Shown in pieces: positions 27,045 through 35,197 of a stretch of DNA of 59,148 nt; within the stretch, counting starts at the first letter, position 1; each line of letters opens with the position of its first letter. The position numbers and the translations under genes were made by a program. The stretch is from a bacterium (GTDB taxonomy: Bacteria; Bacteroidota; Bacteroidia; Bacteroidales; Muribaculaceae): assembly GCA_014802625.1 (NCBI GenBank), contig JAAVBX010000020.1:1-59148 (forward strand). Reading direction: 5' to 3'. A model generated the notes under the pieces. That model was given only the letters and a program-made list of their open reading frames with translations. It had not been told where the DNA came from and made no database searches.

Positions 27045-28070
27045 ATGGATACATCACGCCGTCTTATGGCAATAATAAATCCGAAGGCCGGTGTCGTGGC
27101 CAACAAGGGTGCAGACCGCACTATCGTGGCCGAAGCCCGGGAACTGCGTTACTCCCCGCCGGAAGATTCATCGCTGCTGCTTCCCTACGACGTGGAGGTG
27201 CGCTATACGGAGGCCGCCGGACATGCGACACTCCTGGGCCGCGAGGCCGTGCAACGCGGATTCTACGGTGTGCTGGCCTGCGGAGGAGACGGCACGGTCA
27301 ATGAGGTGGCTACGGGTGTGTGCGGCTCCGAGGTTGCGCTCGGTGTCATTCCGCTGGGATCAGGCAACGGGTTGGCACGACATCTGGGTGTCCCGATGAC
27401 CATACGGGGAGCCATGAAGGTTGTGGGGGAAGACCGCATTCTGGAGGCCGACTACGCCACTGCCAATGGCCGACCCTTCTTCTGCACGTTCGGTGTCGGA
27501 TTCGATGCCGAGGTCACCGAGAAATTCAATACTCTCCCGGGGCGTGGTCTGAATAATTATATCCGCGCTGTACTTGAAGAATACTTCAGGTATCGCGCCG
27601 AGACCTACACCATCATCGCCAATGGGCGGCGTCTGACGGAGAAGGCCCTGATTGTGGCCGTATGCAATGCCTCGCAGTATGGCAACAATGCCTATATCGC
27701 CCCCCACGCCTCGATTAAGGATGGCCTGCTCGACGTGACGGTGGTCCATCACGGCAACCTGCTCGAAGATGCGCGAGCGGCGATCGACGTTTTGTGGGGG
27801 TTGGCCGACCGCTCACAATCCACCACTACATTCCGGGCCAAGAATCTCCGGATTATCCGCAATTCCGACGGGCCGGTCCATTTCGACGGAGAGGCCGCCG
27901 TGCTCGACCGTGAGATCGATGTCGTATGCCATCATCAGCAGTTGCGACTCTTCTCCACGGAGAGAAAGACGATGATGCGTCCGATCATGGCCCCGGAGAT
28001 TCCGCTTTTCTCTCCTCTGGTTCTCACGGTCCGTGACCTGAGATATAAACTTTACAATCTGTTCCAGTAA
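27045..28070 (+). CDS. Diacylglycerol/sphingosine kinase-like lipid kinase
   Basis: This 341-residue enzyme of the DAGK catalytic family (YegS/BmrU/DgkB type) phosphorylates lipid alcohols with ATP. The nucleotide-binding GGDGTVNEVATG lies near residues 79-90. It is followed by PLGSGNGLARHLGVP (near 106-120), the second conserved glycine motif. The C-terminal beta-sandwich carries HFDGEAAVLD. Bacteroidetes make sphingolipids, so a sphingoid substrate is possible but not shown. It overlaps the M16 peptidase start by one base (TAATG). Confidence 0.9.
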   Translation: MDTSRRLMAIINPKAGVVANKGADRTIVAEARELRYSPPEDSSLLLPYDVEVRYTEAAGHATLLGREAVQRGFYGVLACGGDGTVNEVATGVCGSEVALGVIPLGSGNGLARHLGVPMTIRGAMKVVGEDRILEADYATANGRPFFCTFGVGFDAEVTEKFNTLPGRGLNNYIRAVLEEYFRYRAETYTIIANGRRLTEKALIVAVCNASQYGNNAYIAPHASIKDGLLDVTVVHHGNLLEDARAAIDVLWGLADRSQSTTTFRAKNLRIIRNSDGPVHFDGEAAVLDREIDVVCHHQQLRLFSTERKTMMRPIMAPEIPLFSPLVLTVRDLRYKLYNLFQ

Positions 28071-29281
28071 TGAAGATAATCACACTCTCCAACGGACTGC
28101 GTGCCGTTATCGATCAAATTCCGGGATACGTCTCGTATATAGGAGTGGCGATCGGCGCAGGAAGCCGCGATGAATCGGAAGACCGTTACGGTCTGGCCCA
28201 TTTCGTGGAGCATACGATTTTTAAAGGCACCACCCGACGCCGTTCCTGGCATATCTCCAACCGAATGGAAAGCATCGGCGGAGAGCTCAACGCTTATACC
28301 TCCAAGGAGGAGACTATGGTCTACACCAACGCTCCGGCAGGATATGCCGAACGAGCCATCGAGCTTCTGGCCGATATAATAGCTGATTCCCGATTCCCGG
28401 CCCGTGAAATAGAGCGTGAGCGCGAGGTGGTGATCGAAGAAATCAATTCTTATCTCGACTCTCCTCAGGATGCGGTCTTCGATGAATTCGAGGAGCGCAT
28501 ATTCGCCGGGTCGGGACTCGCCCACAATATCCTCGGTTCTCCCGAGAGTGTCCGCGCCCTTGACGGGGAGGATTGCCGCGCGTTCCTCGACCGCTTCTAC
28601 ACTCCGGCCAATATGGTTATCTATGCCGCCGATCCCGGAAATCCCGATAAGATTGCCCGTCTGCTTGAACGCTATTTCGGCCCTCTCCATTTCCCGGGGA
28701 GCGCGCCGCTACGCACTCCCCCGCCCCCCTGCCGGGGCTTCGACGATGTCATCCGCCGCGACGGGCATCAGGCTCATACCATCACCGGATTCCGCCTCTT
28801 CGGTCGCCGGGATCCCCGCCGATTCGCCCTGTATCTCCTCAACAATTATCTCGGTGGCCCCTGCATGAACTCGCGCCTTAATCAGGAGCTGCGTGAGAAA
28901 CGCGGTCTGGTCTACACGGTCGACAGTTCGGTGGCCCTGTTAAGCGATGCCGGACTGATGCAGGTCTACTGCGGGTCGGACCCGGAGGCGGCCAACAAAT
29001 GTGTCCGCCTTGTGCGCCGGGAGATTGAGCGTCTCGCTTCCGACACACTCTCCCCCCGCGCCTTCCGCGCCATAGTCGACCAATATTGCGGGCAGTTGCT
29101 CGTCAGCTCGGCCAATCGTGAGAATATGGCCATGTCGATGGCCAAGAGTCTGATGTATTTCGACGAGATAATCGATGTGGCGACATCTGCCGAACGCCTG
29201 CGCCGCGTCACTCCGACAGAGTTGCGCGAAATCGCCGAGCTGCTCGCATCGCAGCCGCTGCAGCGTCTTACTCTCTGCTGA
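28070..29281 (+). CDS. M16 family zinc metallopeptidase
   Basis: This 403-residue peptidase is related to mitochondrial processing peptidase and insulinase. The inverted zinc motif HFVEH lies near residue 44 within GLAHFVEHTIFKGT. The distal Glu ligand is expected in the ERAIELLADII segment near 100. An N-terminal M16 domain (about 10-155) is followed by a C-terminal M16_C domain (about 165-345), so it is the single-unit processing-peptidase type. The start is ATG, overlapping the kinase stop, which indicates translational coupling. No signal peptide is visible, so it is cytosolic. Confidence 0.92.
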   Translation: MKIITLSNGLRAVIDQIPGYVSYIGVAIGAGSRDESEDRYGLAHFVEHTIFKGTTRRRSWHISNRMESIGGELNAYTSKEETMVYTNAPAGYAERAIELLADIIADSRFPAREIEREREVVIEEINSYLDSPQDAVFDEFEERIFAGSGLAHNILGSPESVRALDGEDCRAFLDRFYTPANMVIYAADPGNPDKIARLLERYFGPLHFPGSAPLRTPPPPCRGFDDVIRRDGHQAHTITGFRLFGRRDPRRFALYLLNNYLGGPCMNSRLNQELREKRGLVYTVDSSVALLSDAGLMQVYCGSDPEAANKCVRLVRREIERLASDTLSPRAFRAIVDQYCGQLLVSSANRENMAMSMAKSLMYFDEIIDVATSAERLRRVTPTELREIAELLASQPLQRLTLC

Positions 29282-29351
29282 GAACTCTTTTTTCTCTCTC
29301 TTACCTCGCCTCCGGCTTTAAAGAAATATTTATTACCTAAAATTCATCTAA

Positions 29352-30362
29352 GTGAAGATAGAAAATATCGACCTCGGCCGGCGACCCGTGATGCTCGCCC
29401 CGATGGAGGATGTCACCGACGAGTCCTTCCGTCTCATCTGCCGTGAGCAGGGGGCGGCCATGGTCTACACGGAATTCGTCTCTGCCGAGGCTTTGATCCG
29501 TGATATAAAGTCCACCACCCGCAAACTGCGGGTCGACGACCGTGAACGCCCCGTGGCGATCCAGATTTACGGCCGGGATCCGGAAGCGATGGCACAAGCC
29601 GCCCGGATTGTCGAACAAGCCGGTCCGGATGTACTCGACATCAATTTCGGATGCCCTGTCAAGAAAGTCGCCTCCAAAGGCGCGGGTGCAGGCATGCTGC
29701 GCGATATCCCCAAGATGCTCTCGATTACCCGGGAGATAGTCAAGGCCGTCAGTATCCCTGTCACGGTCAAGACCCGCCTCGGCTGGGATGCCGACAATAA
29801 GATTATCACCGATCTCGGCCCGATGCTGCAGGACTGCGGTATCAAGGCTCTGACCGTGCATGGCCGCACACGCGCGCAGATGTACACCGGACAGGCCGAC
29901 TGGTCGCTTATCGGTCAGCTCAAGGCTGATCCGCGTATGGAGATTCCCGTAATCGGCAATGGCGACATCACATCTCCGGAAGAGGCCCGCGATGCCTTTG
30001 ACCGTTTCGGAGTAGACGGTATTATGATCGGACGCGCAGCCTTCGGACAGCCATGGATTTTCCGTGAAGTGCGCCAGTTCCTTGACACCGGCACATATAC
30101 TCCCGTGCCGCTGCCTGACAAGCTCGCTCTCCTGCGCCGTCAGATAATCGAGAGCGTCGACCGCATCGATGAATATCGCGGCATCCTCCACATCCGCCGC
30201 CATCTGGCCGCCACCCCCCTCTTCAAGGGAATCCCGAATTTCCGCGAGACCCGCATAAAGATGCTCCGCGTCACCAAACTCGATGAGCTCCTCGATCTTA
30301 TCGATGAGATACGGGATAAATTTTTGACATCTGAGAAATCTTTCGAGGCAGTTGAGTTGTAA
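29352..30362 (+). CDS. dusB: tRNA-dihydrouridine synthase
   Basis: This 336-residue FMN enzyme reduces uridines in tRNA D-loops. It has an N-terminal TIM barrel with APMEDVTDESFR near residue 15, catalytic Cys in INFGCPVKKV (about 100), TVKTRLGWD (about 139), VHGRTRAQMYTG (about 168) and the FMN-phosphate site GIMIGRAAFGQPW (about 220). A helical tRNA-binding domain follows. The start is GTG at 29352. No ATG in this frame lies close enough to retain the first strand, so I accept GTG. DusB is the closest Dus type by these motifs. Confidence 0.93.
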   Translation: MKIENIDLGRRPVMLAPMEDVTDESFRLICREQGAAMVYTEFVSAEALIRDIKSTTRKLRVDDRERPVAIQIYGRDPEAMAQAARIVEQAGPDVLDINFGCPVKKVASKGAGAGMLRDIPKMLSITREIVKAVSIPVTVKTRLGWDADNKIITDLGPMLQDCGIKALTVHGRTRAQMYTGQADWSLIGQLKADPRMEIPVIGNGDITSPEEARDAFDRFGVDGIMIGRAAFGQPWIFREVRQFLDTGTYTPVPLPDKLALLRRQIIESVDRIDEYRGILHIRRHLAATPLFKGIPNFRETRIKMLRVTKLDELLDLIDEIRDKFLTSEKSFEAVEL

Positions 30363-30403
30363 TAAATGTGAATTCATTACTATAATTCTTAAAACGCCCA
30401 TAT

Positions 30404-31120
30404 ATGTATTTTCCGGCACGTCGCAACATAATCTCCATGCTGGCTACACTGCTCGCCTCTGTTTTCTCCCTATCGGCAGAGGAATACACCTTCCCTGTCG
30501 AGAGTTTCAAGACTCTTAAGATTCAGGATAATGTCAATGTCATATACCATTGTAAATCCGATGGCCACGGATATGTAAGGTATGAGGGATCGACCGATTT
30601 CGACGATGCCTTCATACTTACGGTGTCCGGCGATGTCCTGAAGATTCAGGTCAATACGGAAGATGTCGGCAAACCGGGTCTTCCGACATTGCACATTTAC
30701 TCCGACAAGCTGGCGAAAGTGGAGAATTATTCCGATTTCGACCTCATTGTGGAGGATGCCTGCGAGACTCAACAATTCTCCGCCTATCTCATCGGCAATG
30801 GCTCGATTACTGTCGACGGATTGCATACGGAGAAGGTCAACGCGCGTGTCACGGCCGGCAACGGCTCGATAACATTGAAGGGCACTGCCGAAAAGGCTAA
30901 TTTCCGGATGACAGGTGCCGGCACTATCAACGCCGAGGATCTGAAGGCAAAAGAGGTGAATTGCAAGATATTCGGAGGCGGATCGATCATATGCGTACCC
31001 GAACGCAGCCTGAAGTCCGTCGGAATCGGTTCGACCAAGATTCAATATCACGGTTCCCCGGAAATTATCCATAAGGGTGGCGGCAAAATCATATCTCTCG
31101 ACAACCCCGACCGCCAATAA
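30404..31120 (+). CDS. Exported GIN-domain (DUF2807) protein
   Basis: This 238-residue protein has a signal peptide ending near residue 25 (SVFSLSAEEYTF). A head-GIN type domain (about 30-225) built of short beta-repeats follows: NGSITVDGLHTEKVNARVT then GNGSITLKGTAEKANFRMT, typical of the right-handed repeat fold of DUF2807. The role is unknown; the family is common in Bacteroidetes and is often called auto-transporter adhesin-like. It lies 41 bp after dusB, which suggests cotranscription. Confidence 0.85.
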   Translation: MYFPARRNIISMLATLLASVFSLSAEEYTFPVESFKTLKIQDNVNVIYHCKSDGHGYVRYEGSTDFDDAFILTVSGDVLKIQVNTEDVGKPGLPTLHIYSDKLAKVENYSDFDLIVEDACETQQFSAYLIGNGSITVDGLHTEKVNARVTAGNGSITLKGTAEKANFRMTGAGTINAEDLKAKEVNCKIFGGGSIICVPERSLKSVGIGSTKIQYHGSPEIIHKGGGKIISLDNPDRQ

Positions 31121-31203
31121 ATTCTCCCCTCCCCCGGCCCTCTTTTAAATTCTCCCCTCTCCCGGCCCTCTTTTAAATTCTCCCCTCCCCCGGCCCTCTT
31201 TAA
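31121..31203. repeat. Three tandem copies of a 28-bp C-rich unit
   Basis: Units start at 31121, 31149 and 31177, each beginning ATTCTCCCCTC and ending CGGCCCTCTTTTAA, with one or two differences. The array follows the GIN-domain gene stop immediately. A GCCCGC/GCGGGC hairpin with TTCA loop (about 31209-31224) follows and may terminate transcription. Confidence 0.85.
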
Positions 31204-31269
31204 CCGTGTGCCCGCTTCAGCGGGCCGCTCTGATGTCCCCGGATTGTCATAAATAACCGAACCGACCTG

Positions 31270-32781
31270 ATGTCTGAACTGAAACTAAAGACCGCACGTA
31301 CACTCAAATGGAATACCATCGACCGCGTAGCCACACAAGTGCTCTACGCGGTCGTCGGCATTGTTCTCGCCAATATCCTGACGCATGAGGAGTTCGGCCT
31401 GGTCGGTGCGCTCGCTATCTTTCAGGCCTTCGCCACGATTTTTGTAGATTCGGGATTCGGCGCCGCGTTGCTGCGTGAAGCGAAGGAACCCTCGGACAGG
31501 GATTACTCCACGGTATTCTGGTTCAACGTGGCTGTAAGTCTCGCCATATATCTCATCCTTTTCATCTGCGCCCCCGTTATCGCCCGTCTCTTCGACAATC
31601 AACGGGAATTGATTCCGATGTCGAAAGTGATGTTTCTGACTTTCGTCATCAACGGACTGGCCATTGTGCAGACCAACCGACTGATGAAGCGTATGGATGT
31701 GCGCATGATCGCAGTCTCCAATTCAGTTGCATTGATCGTTTCCGGTGTCGTGGGTGTCGTGCTGGCCCTGGCGGGTGCGGGGGCATGGGCCATGGTTTGG
31801 TACGCAGTCAGTCAGGCTGCCGTAAAGACCGCCATTCTGTGGGCCACGGGTGGATGGTGGCCACGCCTATGTTTCTCTTTCGCCACGATCAGACGAATAC
31901 ATCGTGTCGGGATGAGCGTATTCCTGTCGGCGTTGCTCAACACGATTTCTCTGAATATCTATAATTTTGTAATCGGAGTGTGGTACAGCGTCGCCTCCCT
32001 GGGTGTCTACACTCAGGCCGATAAGTGGAGCAAGATGGGATCGGCATCGATTTCGCAGATTCTTACATCCACTTTCGTTCCTCTCCTCTCTAAATTCCAG
32101 AAATCCCTACAGGATTTTCACCGATATGTCGATCGGGCAGGTCGCTTCACATCCTTCATTCTCCTCCCCTCTATGACGCTGCTTGCCATCCTGGCCGCCC
32201 CTATATTTCATCTTCTGTTCGGCGATAAATGGGATGCGGCTATACCTCTATTCAGTATGCTGGCCCTGAGGGGAATCTTCGTGGTGCTGATTTCCCTATA
32301 CTCCAATTATCTGCTTTCGCTCGGGCGCGCGAAAAAACTGTTTCTCTCCGAGGCCGTCAAGGATGGATTGATTCTATTTGCCATAGTGCTCACGGTAGGA
32401 TATGGTGATATCGACCTTCTTGTGCTCGGTCAGACAGCGGCTTCAGTCATCACCTGGCTAATTCTGCTTCCCGTCACGGCCCGGGGAATCGGGATGCGAC
32501 CCTTACGACTGCTTTGGCATCTCTTCCCGTTCCTGGCCGCTACTATTTTCGCAGCTTTGGCAGCTATCGGAGCCGGAAATCTCCTCCTCTATGGTCTCGG
32601 CCACCCTGATATGTCGGTGGAGATTGCTCCGCGTATTGGCTGGAATCTTATGCTGATTATAACGCAGACAGCGGCTTTCGCCGCTGTCTATATCATTGTG
32701 CTTCGAAGTCTTCGTGTCGCGGAGCTGCCTGAATCCGCGGGCTATCTATTCGGCCGTTTCCGGCGCCGGCGGAACAGCTAA
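31270..32781 (+). CDS. Oligosaccharide flippase family protein (Wzx/MOP type)
   Basis: This 503-residue polytopic membrane protein has about 12-14 hydrophobic segments and the MOP-exporter polysaccharide transporter pattern. The start TLKWNTIDRVATQVLYAVVG is typical, with LTHEEFGLVGALAIFQAF near residue 40 and LGVYTQADKWSK near 245. It probably flips lipid-linked glycan across the inner membrane. It lies at the head of the surface-glycan region and converges on the acyltransferase gene. The specific substrate is unknown. Confidence 0.88.
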   Translation: MSELKLKTARTLKWNTIDRVATQVLYAVVGIVLANILTHEEFGLVGALAIFQAFATIFVDSGFGAALLREAKEPSDRDYSTVFWFNVAVSLAIYLILFICAPVIARLFDNQRELIPMSKVMFLTFVINGLAIVQTNRLMKRMDVRMIAVSNSVALIVSGVVGVVLALAGAGAWAMVWYAVSQAAVKTAILWATGGWWPRLCFSFATIRRIHRVGMSVFLSALLNTISLNIYNFVIGVWYSVASLGVYTQADKWSKMGSASISQILTSTFVPLLSKFQKSLQDFHRYVDRAGRFTSFILLPSMTLLAILAAPIFHLLFGDKWDAAIPLFSMLALRGIFVVLISLYSNYLLSLGRAKKLFLSEAVKDGLILFAIVLTVGYGDIDLLVLGQTAASVITWLILLPVTARGIGMRPLRLLWHLFPFLAATIFAALAAIGAGNLLLYGLGHPDMSVEIAPRIGWNLMLIITQTAAFAAVYIIVLRSLRVAELPESAGYLFGRFRRRRNS

Positions 32782-32821
32782 AGTAACCGCCTCACTCTTT
32801 CGGCCACCCGACGGGGGGAGA

Positions 32822-33736
32822 TCATTTGCTCAGCGTCGTGACGTGCCGCCCCGAAAGATCATAGGTCTGCATGCGCAGATACCATCCCAAGGCCTCGTAA
32901 TCCTTGCCGAATTCCGCCTGCTTCTCCACGCTTATCGGCTCGCCGATAGTCACCTTCATAGGCTTGTTTTTCTTCTTGAACAGTTCGCGTGCCAGAAACG
33001 CCGTGCGCAGCGGCACGCAATGATGTCCGAGCCAGTTGAAGAGACGTGAATTAGTGCCGTGGAAATAAATCGGAATCACCGGCACCTTTGCCTTCTGGAT
33101 TATCTGGAGCACCGTCGGCTGCCACGGCCTGTCGGTGATGATACCATCCTTGTCGGTCATCCCTATCGCACCGGCCGGGAAGAACCCTACCGGCTTACCC
33201 TCCTTGAGCATCTTTATGGCCTCGCGCACACCTGCCACCGATATACGCCGTTTCTCCGGATCATCGGATGCCGATTGGTCGACGGCAATGAAATTCGGAC
33301 GCATGGCCGAGAGTTTGTTGAGTATCATGTTGACCATGACCTTGTATTCCGGCCTCACCTGAGTGACTATATATATCAGGGCGATACCGTCAATGGAGCC
33401 GAAGGGATGATTGCTGACCGTGATGAAGGGTCCCTCCTTGAAACGCCGGAGGATATCCATCCCCTCCACTTCAAGACCGATGTTGAATTCATCTACCATC
33501 AGATGCTTCACGAAAGCCGGCCCCGGATCCTTGCACCAGGCTCCGTGGACACGGTTGACCTCATCGATTTGGAACAGATGGAGAAGTTTTTTTACCAACC
33601 ATGGATAGTTCGCCGCCTTCGGAACGAGATCCGTCACGTCTCCCATATTGATAACATCGGGCCGCACCTCTATGCCCGGGTATTCATCGAATACCATCAC
33701 TTCCTCTCCCTTAGCATTCAGTTGCCTCTTCATCAT
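32822..33736 (-). CDS. Lysophospholipid acyltransferase family protein
   Basis: This 304-residue PlsC-superfamily acyltransferase has the catalytic His in SNHPFGSIDGIAL near residue 108. The Asp is one residue further than in the classic HX4D, as in the hemolysin-like/ornithine-lipid branch that uses HPxGxxDG. A PVGFFPAGAIG motif (near 183) and a VIPIYFHGTNSR motif (near 225) complete the family pattern. The predicted start overlaps the end of the GtrA gene by 26 bp. A later Met (MVFDEYPGIEV, 33697) would remove the overlap and cannot be excluded. Likely acylates a lipid headgroup or lysolipid at the inner membrane. Confidence 0.85.
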   Translation of the reverse strand: MMKRQLNAKGEEVMVFDEYPGIEVRPDVINMGDVTDLVPKAANYPWLVKKLLHLFQIDEVNRVHGAWCKDPGPAFVKHLMVDEFNIGLEVEGMDILRRFKEGPFITVSNHPFGSIDGIALIYIVTQVRPEYKVMVNMILNKLSAMRPNFIAVDQSASDDPEKRRISVAGVREAIKMLKEGKPVGFFPAGAIGMTDKDGIITDRPWQPTVLQIIQKAKVPVIPIYFHGTNSRLFNWLGHHCVPLRTAFLARELFKKKNKPMKVTIGEPISVEKQAEFGKDYEALGWYLRMQTYDLSGRHVTTLSK

Positions 33737-34325
33737 CTTCTCTTGATTTATTGACGCCGATACCCATCCAATCGAGCATCCGGCTTATATACTTGTCGAG
33801 CCGGGTTTCCTTAAATACGAAATTACGCTGAAGCAGGAAATTCCATCCCAAGGATATCGCCAGGGCCACACTCAGGCGCACCGCCAGAAAGATACCGTCC
33901 TTGGAAATCCAGGGATTATGTTCGAGCCAATGCCAGTCGTGTACCCAGGAATATACAATCTGGGTGCCGAAACTGTTCAGCAGCAGCGAGCCCGCCCAGA
34001 CGAAGAGGAACTTGAATAGTGCCACTCTCCATTGCACACCATAGGCGTGGAAGGTAAATCGGTAGTTGATTATGCAGTTGAAGACACCCCCGACAAATGC
34101 TCCTATGGCAGTCGACAGGAAGGGGGTCAGATGTGCGAGAGAGAATACAAGAAATGCCGTCAGAGTATCTATCCAGCCGCATAATTGCGACGACACGCTC
34201 GAACGCAACAGTGTGAAGAAGAATCCGTCGCTGTGCAGAATCTTATCCTTGACCTTCGCCATCTGTTGTTTCGTCGCAGGATGGTCCGATGTTTTGACCC
34301 TCTCGGTCTTTGTCCGGCGCTCCAC
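33711..34325 (-). CDS. GtrA-like family membrane protein
   Basis: This 204-residue protein has four membrane segments in the GtrA arrangement: SQLCGWIDTLTAFLVFSL, the conserved GGVFNCIINYRFTF turn, FKFLFVWAGSLLLNSF, and LSLGWNFLLQRNFVFK-type ending (here ISLGWNFLLQRNFVFK). GtrA-type proteins move or present lipid-linked sugars for glycan decoration. An unusual soluble N-terminal extension of about 35 residues is present. It lies 6 bp after the CDP-alcohol phosphotransferase gene and overlaps the acyltransferase, so it is the middle gene of a three-gene operon. Confidence 0.85.
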   Translation of the reverse strand: MERRTKTERVKTSDHPATKQQMAKVKDKILHSDGFFFTLLRSSVSSQLCGWIDTLTAFLVFSLAHLTPFLSTAIGAFVGGVFNCIINYRFTFHAYGVQWRVALFKFLFVWAGSLLLNSFGTQIVYSWVHDWHWLEHNPWISKDGIFLAVRLSVALAISLGWNFLLQRNFVFKETRLDKYISRMLDWMGIGVNKSREDDEEATEC

Positions 34326-34331
34326 TGTCTG

Positions 34332-35069
34332 TCAGTTTTTTTTCCTGTAAGGTTTCGCAGGGTCAATCTTGGCCAGTTCGCGGAGATCCTTGATCATGCT
34401 GACTATGTAGATGATGAAGAGAAGGGCTGCGACGGTAGCTCCGGCGAAGTCATAGACACTCCAGTCTGTGCCCCACATATTTACCTGCACGTCAGACCAG
34501 GGATTGTAGATAAAGAGTATGCACACCGCTATGATCAAAAGGCGCATCTCCGTGGGACCCATCTTGGCATACGTCAGTTTGAACTGCCCCAGGATTATGG
34601 TCGAGAGATAGGTATAGATCGACAGGCAGAGATAACCCCCCATGATGAAGAGGGAGATGCTCAGTTGCATCAGCGGACCGAGACCGAGACCCATGCAGAA
34701 GAGACACGTGGTCAATGCGTCGACCGAATGGTCAATGAAAAATCCATATTTCGGGCGTTGCAACTGTCGGACACGCGCCAAATTGCCGTCAAGGCTGTCG
34801 CCATACCAGTTGACAACAAGTGCCAGCGAGGACCACCAGTAGTAGTTGACGTCAAAATTGGCCATCCAGCAGAAGAATGCATAGAAAATTGCGGCCACCA
34901 GCCCGAGATATGTCAGCATATCTGATGTCACCCATGCCGGCTGACGCTTGGCGAGCCATATCGTAAGGCGGCTCTCTGCCGCGTTCAGGAATGAGGTCTG
35001 TATACGATCTGCAGTTTCTTTACCCATGATTTTCAACAGCTTATCTGTTATTGTTAGATTAGTCGCCAC
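34332..35069 (-). CDS. CDP-alcohol phosphatidyltransferase family protein
   Basis: This 245-residue integral membrane enzyme has the full CDP-alcohol phosphotransferase motif near residues 88-112: DSLDGNLAR, then G, FFIDHSVD. About six membrane segments are visible. It joins a CDP-linked donor (usually CDP-diacylglycerol) to an alcohol acceptor. The acceptor is not evident; since pssA is elsewhere (18452), this copy probably makes another phospholipid or modified lipid. It is first in an operon with GtrA and the acyltransferase, hinting at one lipid-modifying pathway. Confidence 0.9.
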   Translation of the reverse strand: MATNLTITDKLLKIMGKETADRIQTSFLNAAESRLTIWLAKRQPAWVTSDMLTYLGLVAAIFYAFFCWMANFDVNYYWWSSLALVVNWYGDSLDGNLARVRQLQRPKYGFFIDHSVDALTTCLFCMGLGLGPLMQLSISLFIMGGYLCLSIYTYLSTIILGQFKLTYAKMGPTEMRLLIIAVCILFIYNPWSDVQVNMWGTDWSVYDFAGATVAALLFIIYIVSMIKDLRELAKIDPAKPYRKKN

Positions 35070-35097
35070 CCTCCGGTGCCGGTTTCCGGCTGAAGCG

Positions 35098-35149
35098 ATA
35101 GGTGGATTCGTTCTGCAAAGTTACTATTTAAATTTGAAATTCCACCTAT
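35098..35149 (-). promoter_or_regulatory. Promoter -7 box framed by a 9-bp inverted repeat
   Basis: Minus-strand TAACTTTG (35123-35116) is a -7 box for the CDP-alcohol phosphotransferase operon. It lies between perfect inverted arms ATAGGTGGA (35098-35106) and TCCACCTAT (35141-35149). The arms may be an operator. An invertible switch is unlikely because the spacer is only 34 bp. Confidence 0.5.
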
Positions 35150-35197
35150 ATTGTTGCATTATATTGCATTTAAGCATAATCAATGCCCGCGCCGCCA

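Noticed and set aside
29337-30419. 360-codon minus-strand frame antisense to dusB
   Set aside because: Covers the same bases as an unmistakable DusB; no family features in the antisense product.
35098-35149. Invertible promoter
   Set aside because: Arms are only 9 bp with a 34-bp spacer and no recombinase gene is near; an operator is more likely.
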